A stretch of DNA of 64,000 nt, taken from positions 9,645,721 to 9,709,720 of the forward strand of contig NC_092027.1 of NCBI RefSeq assembly GCF_042242105.1, written 5' to 3'. Shown piece after piece: positions 52,183 to 63,966 of the stretch. The notes below the pieces were generated by a model. That model saw only the letters and a list, made by a program, of their open reading frames with translations. It had not been told where the DNA came from and made no database searches. This DNA is from Pempheris klunzingeri (lineage: Eukaryota; Chordata; Actinopteri; Acropomatiformes; Pempheridae). Made by a program: the position numbers and the translations under genes. The number at the start of each line of letters is the position of its first letter. Position 1 is the stretch's first letter.

Positions 52183-55164
52183 GCCCCTTTCACACGATAC
52201 AGTCTGTAAATACTCAGATCACATGTTCACATCTACAGAAATTAGAGAGCTGCTCTCCTTTCACACCAAAGGCGAGATACAGGTTTAGTGGTAAAATATT
52301 TCCTTGCACATTAACTACTCCCTCTTTCAGACAACCAGAACATCAACACAGCAATAAAACTCTAAACACGCCATGAAGGACTTGGACTGCACGCCACACA
52401 CCAGCAGCTAGAGGAAAACTTGAACTGTGACAAAGCAAATAGCACGTAGCAGATAAATGTGTGGGAAATGGGTGTGGTGTGGGTTGGCCACAAAGACCTG
52501 AAGGCAACCAAGATGCACCACGCCAAGCAAATCTGCCAGCCACCTCTGGCATGCCATCAGCTCAGCGGTAATTTAATTGGAAGGCGGTTTGTGATCAGTT
52601 TGTCCCGAGACATTTTCTGCTCGGAGTAAGTCGTTTAAAATTTGGAAAAACTCCAAAAAGATGTCTTAAGAGTGAAATTTCATTATTTGATTTAAGATAT
52701 GGAAGACATCTCTACCGCAAGAATACAATGACTTTGGGAAAAAATAAACTTCAATGACGGGCTGCAGTCCGCTGAAAAACTGGCTACAAGTGCAGATGTT
52801 TCACAACAAAATGCAACTCACTGGTGGAGAATTAAAATTAACCACAGGCAGCCAAACAGCTCCAGAGTGTGGTGAGGCCAAATTTGTTCAAGCTCTTCAC
52901 GCTATCTGTTTTCAGACTTAGTCTTCCCTGAAGGACAAAAATCTTGACCTTGACTATACATTTTGGTGCATTTTTTGGAGTTTAAAACTGCAGTGGGAGC
53001 CACAGGGGGAAACAAAATGGTCCTTGAGCAAGAATGTCAGATTTACGGCTCCTTCAACAGGTATTCACACTTTGTATTGTGGTTTAAAATGTCCCAATTC
53101 AGTTCTTGCTGGTGGTGGATTTGCCAGTTTAGCTGCATTTCTACTTTGGAGGTGAATAGCATTGTTACTTCACACGTGATCAGGATTTCACACCTCCAAA
53201 AACACAGGGTCAAATACCAGCTCATTGTTTTGTTCTGACAGCCATAACTAGAAGTACAAGAGTATAAAAACCTCTATTGTGGGCCAGTCATTTTCTACAT
53301 AAAGTACTCCGTGACCACAGGGGAACTTTAGCAGGATATTAAACAGTGGATAACTTTGAAAGTGGTCAAATAGAGAAGACATGTTGAAAACCTCTTAATC
53401 TAACAATACCAGCCTGTTCTTTCTCATTTCATCTGTTTATTTTAATGTCCCTATGTGAGCTTTTCAAGTCTTTGACCAAAGTTTTTCGAATATTCCTCTA
53501 AACTGGACAAAACAATCTCACCAGAGTCCATTAAGAAGCTCTTCTGGGGCCTTCAATCATGCCCCATGATCTTCAGCAGCTGTAGTTTACCCTGTTTCGT
53601 GGAATTCAATTTCCATTTTTCTGAGCTTTAAGGACTTCTCATCCATTGGCTTAAGTGTTAAGACGGAAAGTTCTCGCTAGGCCTTGAAAACAGTGATTGA
53701 CAGAAAAACTGACAACTCCATCTGCTGAGGAAGACAGGATCAAAAGGTGCTGAAGAGCTACTAAATGGACTTTACAGGAGACTGTTTTGCCATCTGCTGT
53801 TATGAAAGTCAAGATAAACTCTAAAATCTCTTTAAAGATTAAAATTAAAGATGACAATCTTTGTGAACTGTTTATGAAACGCAGAGGTGGGAACATGAAC
53901 ATAAGCCTGTTAAAAATGTAACGCATCTTTGTACACACACACACACACACACAGCTTTTCTTGTGACAATAAGTAAGTTAAGTGAGTTCAAACCACCTGG
54001 AAAAAAACTACAGAATGGAGGAGACTTCTGGAGAAAAGAAAGAGCCAGAAAAAAGAGGAGTAGACTAGACAGAGAGGAGGAGAGCAAGTGAACAAAGTGG
54101 AAACTCTCTATTCTTAGGAGCAGTTTTGTATTATCGACATTCTCTCTGGCTGCAGAAAGCATCTGTGTGTGTGAGTGTGTGTGTGTGTGTCCTCCAACTC
54201 AAAGCCAGGGTTAAATACAGTACAGCCATCCGATATTGTCTCTGATAACAGTCCTGCAACCCTAGAAAACCAATGACCACTGCAACTTTGCAGTGTTGCA
54301 ATACTCTCCACACACACCGCTATTAGGCTGCTGATTAATCAAACTGTTTTTCCTCAATATCAGTGTTTAGAGAAGATAACTTTGCAAAGCTAAGAGCCCT
54401 AATTAAGTAGTTTTTTACCCACCTAGAAAGTCAACAGCCCGGCAGACCTGTGAAAGACTGCGCCTGATATTTACACGACATCTCAAGTTGTCTGTTGGGT
54501 AGCTGCTGAATACTGTGGCTCCAACAACCCAATAGCATTTATACCTGAAACAAGTGTGTGCGTATGTGTGTGTGTGTGTGTGTGTGTAAGATCTGGTAGA
54601 GATAAAGGGGCCATTGATGCCATTGATGTAAGTGAGACGACAAACATACGCACATAAACACACAGTCTTGCTCTCTGATCAGAGGTGGAAAAACATGCTG
54701 GCTCGCTCTTTTCTTTCCCTTCTCGCTCTCAGTCTCAGGTTTGTGTACAAAAACTTCACACACCAGTAGGAAGTGGGTTATCTACATACAGGATCTGGGT
54801 CCAGAATACAAAGCCAGATCAGCTGTGTGTGTGTGTTTGTGTGTGTGTATAATATGGACAGAGGAAGGCAAACATGGTGAGAGCGAGACAGACTGTCAGA
54901 GTGAATTTAAACTAAACTTTTAACCAGGAGGAAGAGCTGCATTTCACTTTGATCGCTTCAACTTCTGGCAAAGTTATCTGAGCTTGGATCAGCTTTTGCC
55001 GCAGCACAATGTGTCATCTAGCAAGGAGCAACATCGGCCAATCAAATATCTGCAATGCCTGCAAAGAACTAACCCCCATAAAACCACAATGGGCCATTTT
55101 TACACTTCAATTTTTGTACAGATAGAACAAAGCAGATATACGGTGGTAATTATTTCTTTAGAGG

Positions 55165-55310
55165 TGCTAGTGGGGTGATTTTGCTACCTTTGGGCAGAGA
55201 CAGGCTAGCCGTTTCCTCCAGGATCAAGCCTTTGTGCTAAGCTAAGCTAAGCTAAGCAGCTGCTGGCTCCAGTTTTGTATTTACACGTACAGATCTGCCA
55301 GTAGAGAGTG
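55165..55310 (+). repeat. gctaa-type dispersed repeat fragment
   Basis: Contains four gctaa units followed by gcagctgctggctccagttt, a landmark of a teleost repeat also fragmentary at 12190-12292 and 15085-15185. Confidence 0.45.
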
Positions 55311-56454
55311 AGTGAGGAGTCAAGAGAGGGATGTAGAGGTTGTAAGATAAGCGTCTCAAATGTCTTTACAGCGGGATAGCTTCTTGTTTTGAGGAACCTG
55401 CAGGCTCCCACTGAGACTCTCAAGCTTCTTCATGTGGTGTGGAAACCATTAAACAAACAGATCTTGAATGGCAGCGAGTATACTGGTGTTGGCTAACAGC
55501 ACAGTATTCAAGTCTTACGACATGCCAGTCATTTTGGGAAATGTAGTGTGACTAGTTTTGACAGGTGAGTGTCTGTATGTGTGTTTGTGCATCTGAGCCA
55601 CAACTGAACCTCCAAAGAGACTGCATATACAAGCTGACTGCATATGATGAACCGTGGCGTACTGAGACATTATTTATATGTTGTTTATGAAAATATTATC
55701 CAGCTCTGCATTTAAATTATCAGAATATTTGTATATGTGAAAATGATCAACAGCCTGTCTGTGTTAATGTGTACATTTGCATGACATTTGTGCAGCTGTA
55801 CGTTCATGTGACTGTCTGCGCGTGACCAGTTGTGTCTGGCTGCATTTCATGCAGCTGACTCTGTGTGTGTGTTTGTGTGGGTAATAACCATATGCTGACT
55901 CAGCCCCAAATGATAGTCAGCAAACATTTCATCAAGAGGAAGTCGATTGCTTTCACTTCAGCTGCAATCTGAAACCTAGGCACCGTCGCAACATGACGAA
56001 AAGGAAGAGGCTGACACAAAGAGATGCAGAATCTTAAGGAAGAAGTGTGCATGGCACAAATGTGTCTGTGTGTGCAAATGCTGTCAGGTCAATTCAAACC
56101 GAGATCACGATTAGATCACGCCAAAGCCGCACACTGCATGTCTATTCCTTATTGTTCTTCTCATGCTGGTAATGATTTTGAGCAGAGCAGAAACACATTA
56201 GACTTAAAAGACAATACGGGGGAGAACATCTGTTGGCTATTTACATCTCTCTTTGGGACCTTTGTTATGTTTTTGTGTGGATTTACTAGACCAAACAGCA
56301 AAATACCAGACACACGGAGGACTTTAAGATGCAGGGTTACAACTGAATAACATTAAAATGGGTGCTACCTCCTTAGTGTGTGTGCATGTGTGTGTGCACG
56401 TGTGTGTGTGTGTGTGTATGTGTATATGTGTGTTGTTGCGCATGTTAGACTCAC

Positions 56455-56537
56455 CAAAAGGCCTTGAAAGCTTCATAAATGTCGTTTGAGACGCTGTCGT
56501 TTGGTTCACGCTTCAATCTTAAGCCCTGCAGTCGTAC
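56455..56537 (-). other. slc45a4: candidate alternative 5' exon of slc45a4 (83 nt)
   Basis: On the - strand a strong acceptor (gttttgtgttttccag, ending at 56538) and a strong donor (TTTTG|GTGAGT at 56455/56454) bracket 83 nt. One frame is open throughout (VRLQGLRLKREPND...) but terminates at once when joined to the next exon. Another holds an ATG near the 3' end that stays open into the start-codon exon if the acceptor at 39066-39068 is used. It is most likely a non-coding leader exon. Confidence 0.4.
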
Positions 56538-57853
56538 CTGGAAAACACAAAACAAATAGTTAAGACCAAGCAAATCAGGATAGTGCACACACACACACAC
56601 ACACACACACACTATAAGTCACACTATACTATACATAAAATCAATACCATGCTTACTCCCTCATGCACACGAAAACATAAAAATAAATTAGTAGCTGCCA
56701 GTAAACCAGAACACGCATAGACCTGCAGAACATTTAACACAAAGTCTCTCTCCTATCAGCAGTCCAAACGGTTCGCTGAATCACAGAGTTGTGTTCAGTA
56801 TCCTTCAGAAACAGCAGATAGGTCGAGTCAAACGGTTGTACATTAAAGAGGATTAATGGACATCCACTCAGAGGTAAATAAAACAACATGTTCTCACAGC
56901 TAATAAAAGCATTCATGTCACTGCAACAAATATATACTTATATCATTAGTTTAATCTACAGATTCTTTTCAGGACAAATCAACTAATCGCTTGATGTTTG
57001 ACATGTCCACGACTACTGAAACTAGACTTGTTTTGTCTGACCAACAGCCTAAAACCTAAAGATATTCAATATGCCGTCACTAAAACAAGCAAATACTCAC
57101 ATTTGAGATGCTAGGTGCTGAGAATGTTTAGTGCTTTTGTTTAAAAAACAACTTCACTTTTTTTTTTTTTAAATTGTTGCAGACTCATTTTCATTTGTGG
57201 TCAACTAATATCAGCCTTAAATACCCTTTTTTTTTTTCCTGATACCACACAAACAACTGCTGACATTTACACTCACCAGCAGCCACTGATAATGAAAACA
57301 CAAATGAGAAGATTACAAAGCAGGTCTCATATTTTTCTCTTATTGTTAATTGGCGTGCAGAACCCAAACACAGCCAGGCTCTTTAGTTTTGACCTTCCCT
57401 CACTCACAGGGGTGTCATCTACCACAGCAAACAGCTCGTTCCTGATTGTTTACAAAGATGCAGTGATGAAGCAAATTAAGATACTAATGTCCTCAGTGTC
57501 CAAACTGTAACCCTGAGCGCCTTTAAACCTTCTTTACCTGCCTCACGTTTAAACACCCCTCAGGAATCCTATTTAGAAAACACTTTATAATTAGAGCAAC
57601 CTAATTATGCAGCCTGACCTGTCCCAGGCTGTGTGCACCTCCAGCCTCTCTCCTCTTTTTGTTTTTGACACAGGCCTACAGAAACTACTGTAAATGCCTC
57701 CCCTCCTCCTCCCCCTCCTCCTCCTCCTCCTCTCTGCAGCAGCAACCTGAGATGCTGTATATTTCGCCTGCCGGAGCCGAACGACAGCGGCTACAAAATG
57801 TTTATTAACCGACCCCTGTCGTCGCCGGTGAGTTAGCCGGGCACCGAGCTCAC

Positions 57854-57990
57854 CTCGCCGGGTTGTGTCAGCCGCCGGCTCCGTGTGTTTGTCCGCTGAG
57901 CGGTCGGACAGTCGCTCGGCTCTGCGGCGGCTTTTGTTGCATAGGTTGTCCGCTGCTCCTGCAACTGAAGCCTGGGCTTTAAATACGCCT
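57854..57990 (-). other. slc45a4: slc45a4 non-coding exon 1 (5' end approximate)
   Basis: GC-rich, CpG-containing segment ending in a strong donor (GGCGAG|GTGAGC at 57854/57853) on the - strand. A TATA-like TATTTAAA (57978-57985) suggests a start near 57950; a start further upstream is also possible. It contains a short upstream ORF at 57868-57942. Confidence 0.55.
57868..57942 (-). other. upstream ORF in the slc45a4 leader (24 codons)
   Basis: ATG at 57940-57942 in weak context, TGA at 57868-57870, entirely inside the proposed exon 1. It begins MQQKPPQSR and may lower translation of the main frame. Its inclusion depends on the transcription start. Confidence 0.35.
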
Positions 57991-58070
57991 TTAAAGGAAT
58001 ATGTGTCGGAAGAAGAGACGTAGCGCAGGCTTCCGCCGACGTCACGCACATTTGCATAAAGGGGCGGGGC
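57978..58070 (-). promoter_or_regulatory. slc45a4: slc45a4 promoter (GC box, octamer, CRE-like, TATA-like)
   Basis: A dense motif cluster in a CpG-rich island: TATA-like at 57978-57985, CRE-like TGACGTCG at 58037-58044 (- strand), a perfect octamer ATGCAAAT at 58050-58057 (- strand) and a GC box within 58061-58070. It lies directly upstream of the proposed exon 1 donor. Confidence 0.55.
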
Positions 58071-59589
58071 CTGGCGGTGGTATACAAAAGAGCGAGAGGC
58101 TGAAAATTTAAAGGGGAAAACCGTAAAAATTCATTAAGCATGTTTATTCTACCACAATCCTGAAGTACTTCCACATTATGTGTTTACACTTTATGCTACG
58201 CTACCTTCCGCTATATTTGATTTAATATTATATCAGTTTGTTTTCCAATTAACATTCAGCTAAGATTATTTGAGGAAAACAACAAACAGTGCAAAAGTAT
58301 TTACCGCACACAAGGATAAATTAATAAGAATATGCAAATGCAACAAAATGATTTAAAAAGTAGCACAATAAACATAAACATCACAGTGAATGTAGCTGTG
58401 TGTATTACCAGTTGATCAGCTGTCACTGTGTATGTGAAGGCTGCAGTTTATATATCTACTCATTCCTGCACACCAGCATCACATAATATTGTATACTATT
58501 TTATTCTATTCCTATATTTGAACTTCTTCACTACTTCATGTCTTAGACACACATCCGGTACCTGCAGTGCACACTGCAATGTTTTATTATGTTTGTGGAA
58601 ATTGCTCATTAAAGTCTGGAAAGACTGTTAGAGCCAAATGCTGAGAGACTCAATTCAAAACATGAACAAAATGCTGTGGTGTAACTTTTTATGTTTTATG
58701 TCACTGTGAAAATCTCTTGTGGATTTTCAGTAATATGATGAAGCTTTCTATTAGCTTTTCTATTAGTTTCCGACAGATTAATTCTGCTGAAAGTTGAGTT
58801 CAGTGGTGTTCTGTGCAGTAAACCAGTTTCCCTGCCAAGATGTGCCCGCATCTAAAGCTCTGACTGACATTAGGCACCTCTACAGGGCACATACCTCATG
58901 TAATGAGGTATCATGTCCCCTGCCTTCAAGGGCAAAAACTCAGCTGATTAATATAACAGCTATAATACGCTCATGCAACATCATGTGAAATTTAAATTAT
59001 CAGGAAAAAGAGCAACAAAGAGAACTCACACATGGGGAATAACTGGTTAAACTCATTATGAAGGTTAAAATCCTCCCTCTGGCTGTCGCAGTGTGTGACC
59101 GGCCGTAATGATTACATGCTTTGGCGTCTGAAGCCTCGTTTGAGGAGGAACTGATACCAAAACACAGAAAGAAACTCCAGAAGAAGTGGGTGAAATAAGG
59201 AGTCCTTTCATACAGCCACAACCTGAACACAGCTGGGTTTTTTTTTTAGACCTAAGGAGGAAGATTTCAAACATAAGATCTGCCCGATGTCAAGACACCA
59301 TTAAGGGTGCAACCATACAAGTATCCCTGACATGTAGTAATTTGGATGCTATCTATCATCTTGCCCTGGAGGGTTCAGTGTTCTTCTGCAAACTGGTCTG
59401 GCGTAGTCTGCGCAAACATGAAACCATGAAAATATAATAAAATTATGCTATCGGTTGTTCCTCAGTGCCACATTGTTGCTCAGGACATCTGGATTTTTCT
59501 ATTGATGCTTTTCTTTCATAGTATTGTTGAGTATTTTTGTGTTGTTTTTATTGGCTGATTGTATTTGTCTCATTATGATCCCAAAAGGT

Positions 59590-59660
59590 TTTAAGATTCA
59601 AGATTCAAAGCGTTTATTATCATGTGTACAGTGCAGAAACGGGTTTCCCTGTACAATTTA
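59590..59660 (+). repeat. dispersed repeat fragment (attcaagattcaa type)
   Basis: The phrase aagattcaagattcaaagcg then tttattatcatgtgtacagt resembles a very common teleost repeat terminus. Recognised from memory only. Confidence 0.4.
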
Positions 59661-61063
59661 ACCCTGTTTCCAAGATGTAAAGAATATAGTAACTTTGTTT
59701 TGTAAGATTGTTTAAAGTGATTACTGTTTAAAGTGATTACTATCATTATTATCATTATGAAATAATTAAAAGTGCCGGTTCGGTTTGATAAATACTGCGG
59801 TTAAAAGTTTAATTGCGCTTGAATGAAAATTTGATGACAGTTGTTATGCTTATGTTGCCAGCACTGTCAATCAAAAGTGAAGGTCAAACCACACTCACAC
59901 AGTCCCGATGAAGCAGAATTATTTTAGAGTTCAACTCTAAACAAATAACTTCAGATGTTTCCAAACTCTAACTTTGACTGTTGCTTATTTTGTTATTAGT
60001 ATATTAAAATGCATTTCACTTTAAACATTAACAAAAAAGTCTTGGCAGCTTGCTTTGTCGATTTTGGTGTTTTCCTGGCATTAATGAACAGTTAGAAAAC
60101 ACATAATAAAACCATCTTATCCTTTAATAACAGAACTAAAAGGCAGCACCTCCCCTTACAGGTACTTTACACCTCGACATTTTGTCTTTTGTTGTTTATT
60201 TTTACTTTTATTTGAAGAGCCAGAAATAGAATAGAAGAGTAACAGGCTGCACGAGCTGCTAATGAACTTGAGAGGAACGTTTTAACACTGCTGAGTGTTT
60301 TTTTTTCCAAGTTACTTTTAAGGTTGCGGAACAAACAACTCTTGAATCTGGCGCTTGCTGCCTCTGACTAAATGTTTATGGATTAAGGGAAACTGATTAA
60401 GAGCTGCAGAAGACGCAGAAAACAACTTATCATCCACTGCAGCCGAGGCATGAGTGGACCTGCACGGTGAGAGATTAACAGCTGCTTATGGCTTTATGTA
60501 ACTAACCAATATCCAGCACGCACACACACACACACACACATACAGATTTACACAAATACAGCTACGCAAAACTACACATCCGCACACAAACGTAGTATTC
60601 AAAGGACTGGAAAGGAGTTTCAGTGGGACTTTGATGTAAAAACCACGTTGACCGGCACCACAGGGAGGTCAGAGGTCCTTCAGAGGAGCAGCCCTGCAGG
60701 GACTCGATGTTTTTTGTTCAGAAACACCTGAGCAGGGCAGATCCAAGCAAAGGAACCAGGAAACATGTAGCTTCTATGTTTGCTGTAGAGCTCAAAAGCC
60801 AAATATTTTCTTGTTCCACTTAAAATATACTTTTCTTTGTCATATTTGAATAAAAAAACGTATTTATTGATAGTCAGATAAAACTAAGCAATGGCAACTT
60901 GGCCTCTTGAGAATTAGAACAGACTTTTGTCACTATTTTCTAATATTTTACAGACAAAGTGTTCAAATTCAATCAACTAAAGGCAATAACTGTTAATCAC
61001 AGCGATATTACGTCGATGTTGTGGGTTCTGATCTCTCAAACTCAAGTTCAACTTTCAAAGATT

Positions 61064-61132
61064 TTAACTTCTCTGGATATCAAACGGCTCCCTCTTGGAG
61101 TTGATCTTCCTGGTGAACAACTCCTTCTCCAA
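61064..61132 (-). other. exon-like orphan segment of unknown identity
   Basis: On the - strand an acceptor-like gattttctctag is followed by 22 codons with C/G-rich third positions (LEKELFTRKINSKREPFDIQ, then RS) and a TAA. It could be an alternative last exon, a relic, or chance; the + strand is also open here. I do not recognise the peptide. Confidence 0.25.
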
Positions 61133-62339
61133 CTAGAGAAAATCATTTGCACACAGCTTGTACTTCTGGGACAGGCACAGTAATAAACGCCTTAAAGTGA
61201 AACAATATTTCCTCATGACTCATCGGCATTGGTTGCATTGGGCTTGGACCAGTAGGCTTTTCCCAGTAAGTCACAATTAAAACAGCAAAAGTCAGAGGAA
61301 CGTCTGAAAAGTTTCAACTCCGAGGTTGGGAACCACTGGCAGAGAGAGCAAACTCAAACTTACTCTGGTTGAAAATAAAGACAAACTCAAGACCTCCTTT
61401 ATAAACTGTGTATTTGCTTTCTTCACTGTTGGTTAAATATTAGAAAATCTTGTTGGAGATATCAAACATTTTCATACAAGAAGTCAGTGAAGACAACATT
61501 CACTTAAAAAAATAAAGAGCTTTTGGTTGAGTTTTTGTTGAGTTGTCACCAGTTTAGTCTACAGGAGGAATCTATTTTATGTTCATGCTCTCAGTTATAT
61601 ACACTATAAATACATTAAAACACTATAAAGCTGTTGAACTTTTGAATGAACCTCAGGTCATATCAACCAAAATTATCTTACATGTATTTACAAAACTTTT
61701 TTTTAACGGGTATAAAAAAACAGATTTGTGTCTCTGATTGTTCAGGAGTTTCAGGAAGTTTTGAGAAGAAAGGCTGTGAAAGATTAAAAAAAAAAAAGAG
61801 AGAATAAGAGAATTTCAGTCCTGTTTCTATTAGTTAATACAAATAACACTACAGTAAAAATAACCGTTCAGAAATCCTTATAAAATAAACAGTGCGAGTG
61901 CGAGTGTCTATAGATTATAAATACATTTGAACATACAAGAGGAAATTTACAGTCTGGACCTTTCACTTAAAATTATAAATAACTAAATCTTTAACATGCA
62001 TATGGCACTTTATAGCAGGGAACCTTGGCTAAGACCTTGACATCTGCCAGTCTGACTATAAAAACATTTTGTCTTTACTTGTTAGGAAAAATGAATAGAG
62101 AAAAATATAAAAACTTGACTATGAGGTAAATATTTGACAAAGAAAAACAAGAGCGAAACACTGTGGGGTTATTCCTTATTTTGTGTTTTTACCAGATCCC
62201 AGTTTCATGCGTCTGCTGTCTGCCACAAGTTTGTGTCATATTTTCTCATCAGTCTATACTGTACATTTTACATTAAAGCATAACTTCCAACAGAATAAAC
62301 CTTCTTCTGGGTTTTTCTCCCCACAGAGACGGTGAAACC

Positions 62340-62923
62340 TCCAATCAGATGTGTTTTATTTTCAGGGGAATTTGACTCCTTTGAGTTCACCTGAATCTCA
62401 CCTCAAAAACACAGCTGGAGTCGAGGTTCAGTCACACAATGTTCCCACATAATACTAGTGTGATCAACTCAACATGAAACAGGAAACTGTATTAAATAAG
62501 GCAAGGCATGACAATGTGCCTAAAAATGTATAAACCTTCATTAAAGCAAAGCACTCTGGATTAATAAAAGCATATCCAGCAGAACTTGCACCCACCGTTT
62601 TTCAGTCTTCACTTGTCGAAAAACAACATGTTAGTACGGTTAGTATTTCAAACTGAAAATCACCACGTCATAGCAGGCGAAGAAGCTGCTCAGTTGGTCA
62701 CACTTTATGTAAACTTCACATGACTGCCATGTGAATCCTTCATATTTCTGAGACACAGAAGCAAGTCAAGGTAGTGATTTCGAAAGGCTGGGGCCTTTTC
62801 CCGCAGAATCCCAACCTGAAATCAGTTCACAGGAAGTCCTGGAGTAGTTTTAACAGAGCGGTGGCCGTCAGGTTCGTCGGGCTCCGGCTTCAAGATTTGT
62901 CCGTTTCCAGGGAGTCTAGTGCT
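62340..62923 (-). other. dennd3: dennd3 3' UTR (extent inferred)
   Basis: Non-coding sequence between the TAG stop at 62924-62926 and the candidate poly(A) signal. Confidence 0.4.
62355..62360 (-). other. candidate dennd3 poly(A) signal
   Basis: AATAAA on the - strand, the first canonical hexamer I found below the dennd3 stop; it implies a 3' UTR of about 580 nt. Confidence 0.4.
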
Positions 62924-63118
62924 CTACTCCACTTTCCAGATGGCAATCTTTCCGTCATGTTTGCCAGCTCCACTGAGAATGTACCGATCCTCGGCGGAGC
63001 AGAGTGCCGCCACTTTGTCGTTGTGGCCGAGAAGCTCCTTCAGTACCTGGTGGCGCTCTGTGTCCAGGATGTAAATCTTCCCTTTGGTAGAACTGCGGCC
63101 AACACCGCCCACCCACAC
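62924..63118 (-). CDS. dennd3: dennd3 last coding exon
   Basis: Begins [19 protein letters not shown] and ends with KIAIWKVE and TAG at 62924-62926. Acceptor ctctctag ends at 63119. Confidence 0.82.
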   Translation of the reverse strand: MWVGGVGRSSTKGKIYILDTERHQVLKELLGHNDKVAALCSAEDRYILSGAGKHDGKIAIWKVE

Positions 63119-63211
63119 CTAGAGAGAAAAAAAGGACAGATTATGCTTTTATTTAATGTCACTGCCAGGTTTATAACGCAGTTGCAGCTTATTTCAAAGA
63201 TGTGTTTTACA

Positions 63212-63260
<49 letters not shown>

Positions 63261-63966
63261 GCGCTGCGCACTAACCTGGTTTTTAACTTTGATCATGCAG
63301 TAACATCCCGTGCAGTCCTGTAGAGCCACGCGGTGAACCGGTTTGCTAGTGTCCTTAATGTGCCAAATGCACACTTCTCCTGAGTCCACACAAACACTCC
63401 ACAGCTCCTCCTTCTGACACACACACACACATCGAGGAAGAATCCCACTCAGATGTGATACATATGAATACACCAAAATAGCAGAGATACACAGCAAAAT
63501 TTTGGGACGTGAGGACATTTTGGCATGTTTGTTTGAGGCTTAAGACTTGTTCTAAGGTTAAAATTAGATGTATGTTTAGGGTAAGGGTTGGACATTTAGT
63601 TGTGACAGTTAACGTTAGGGTAAGGGGCTGGGGAAAGCGTTATGTCAATGTAAGTCCTCACAAATATAGAGTGTGTGGTACCTCAGGAAACAGCAGCACA
63701 GAGCTGAATGTGGATCCTCTTTGTTGCTCTGTCAGATTCAGACGACGTTTTACTGAACCGTTCCTCCACACCTCCATTACACTCTCCCTGGAGCCTGAGG
63801 AGAAAGACGCACGGAGAGGAAGAGAGAGAAATGATCACATTTCGATCATTAACTCTCCAGTTTCCTATTGTCATGCTCCAGTGTGAGACTTACAGCACCA
63901 CAGTGTTCCGTTACAGCTGTAGACGGACTGCAGACGGTCGCAGGAGAGGCGAAAGTGCCTCTTTAC
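62924..63966 (-). CDS. dennd3: dennd3, DENN domain-containing protein 3, C-terminal WD40 exons (partial)
   Basis: Exons (- strand): 63966-63894, 63794-63682, 63413-63276, 63118-62924; earlier exons lie beyond the right edge. The 519 nt encode 172 residues plus stop, with consistent phases. They contain WD-like strands [31 protein letters not shown] and [19 protein letters not shown] and a conserved end, [20 protein letters not shown] then AIWKVE. DENND3 is a cytosolic guanine-nucleotide exchange factor for Rab12, with an N-terminal DENN module and a C-terminal WD40 propeller, active in endosome and autophagy traffic. Identification rests on the terminal WD repeats plus the position next to slc45a4. 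Another WD40 protein is possible but less likely. Confidence 0.82.
63215..63258. repeat. (TG)22 microsatellite in the last dennd3 intron
   Basis: On the transcribed strand this is (CA)22, starting just past the 5' splice-site hairpin. Confidence 0.95.
63276..63413 (-). CDS. dennd3: dennd3 penultimate exon
   Basis: 46 codons, phase 0 at both ends: [20 protein letters not shown] to [10 protein letters not shown]. The acceptor tract is a short TG repeat. The donor GTTAGT lies in a potential hairpin followed by a (CA)22 tract. Confidence 0.8.
63540..63665 (+). repeat. dispersed ttagggtaaggg-type repeat in a dennd3 intron
   Basis: Phrases gtttagggtaagggttgga, gttagggtaaggggctgggg and gtcaatgtaagtcctcac are typical of a repeat scattered through teleost introns. 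Recognised from memory only; it is not telomeric. Confidence 0.5.
63682..63794 (-). CDS. dennd3: dennd3 exon (third from last)
   Basis: Encodes [17 protein letters not shown] and a region ending SVLLFPE. Acceptor CAG at 63795-63797; donor GAG|GTACCA. Confidence 0.78.
63894..63966 (-). CDS. dennd3: dennd3 exon (fourth from last)
   Basis: Encodes [20 protein letters not shown] then TLWC. Acceptor CAG at 63967-63969; donor T|GTAAGTC at 63894/63893. Confidence 0.78.

Larger units (their letters stand above)
39007..57853 (-). other. slc45a4 5' intron(s) and non-coding leader region
   Basis: About 18.8 kb between the start-codon exon and the promoter exon. Contents seen: TG tracts at 39728-39782 and 46451-46498; CA tracts at 41572-41600, 41973-42009, 43512-43534 and 49446-49497; purine-rich tracts (41650-41850, 43690-43800); a MITE-like element (47657-48121); (CTGT)n at 52144-52182; a gctaa-type repeat (55165-55310) and one exon-like segment (56455-56537). 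Elsewhere I see no exon. Confidence 0.65.
58071..62340. other. intergenic region between the slc45a4 promoter and the dennd3 3' end
   Basis: AT-rich. Contains a repeat fragment at 59590-59660, a CA tract at 60521-60540 and an exon-like segment (61064-61132). No gene recognised. Confidence 0.6.

Noticed and set aside
63540..63665. Telomere-like ttaggg stretches
   Set aside because: The units are irregular (ttagggtaaggg) and embedded in a known type of intronic dispersed repeat, not an array of TTAGGG.
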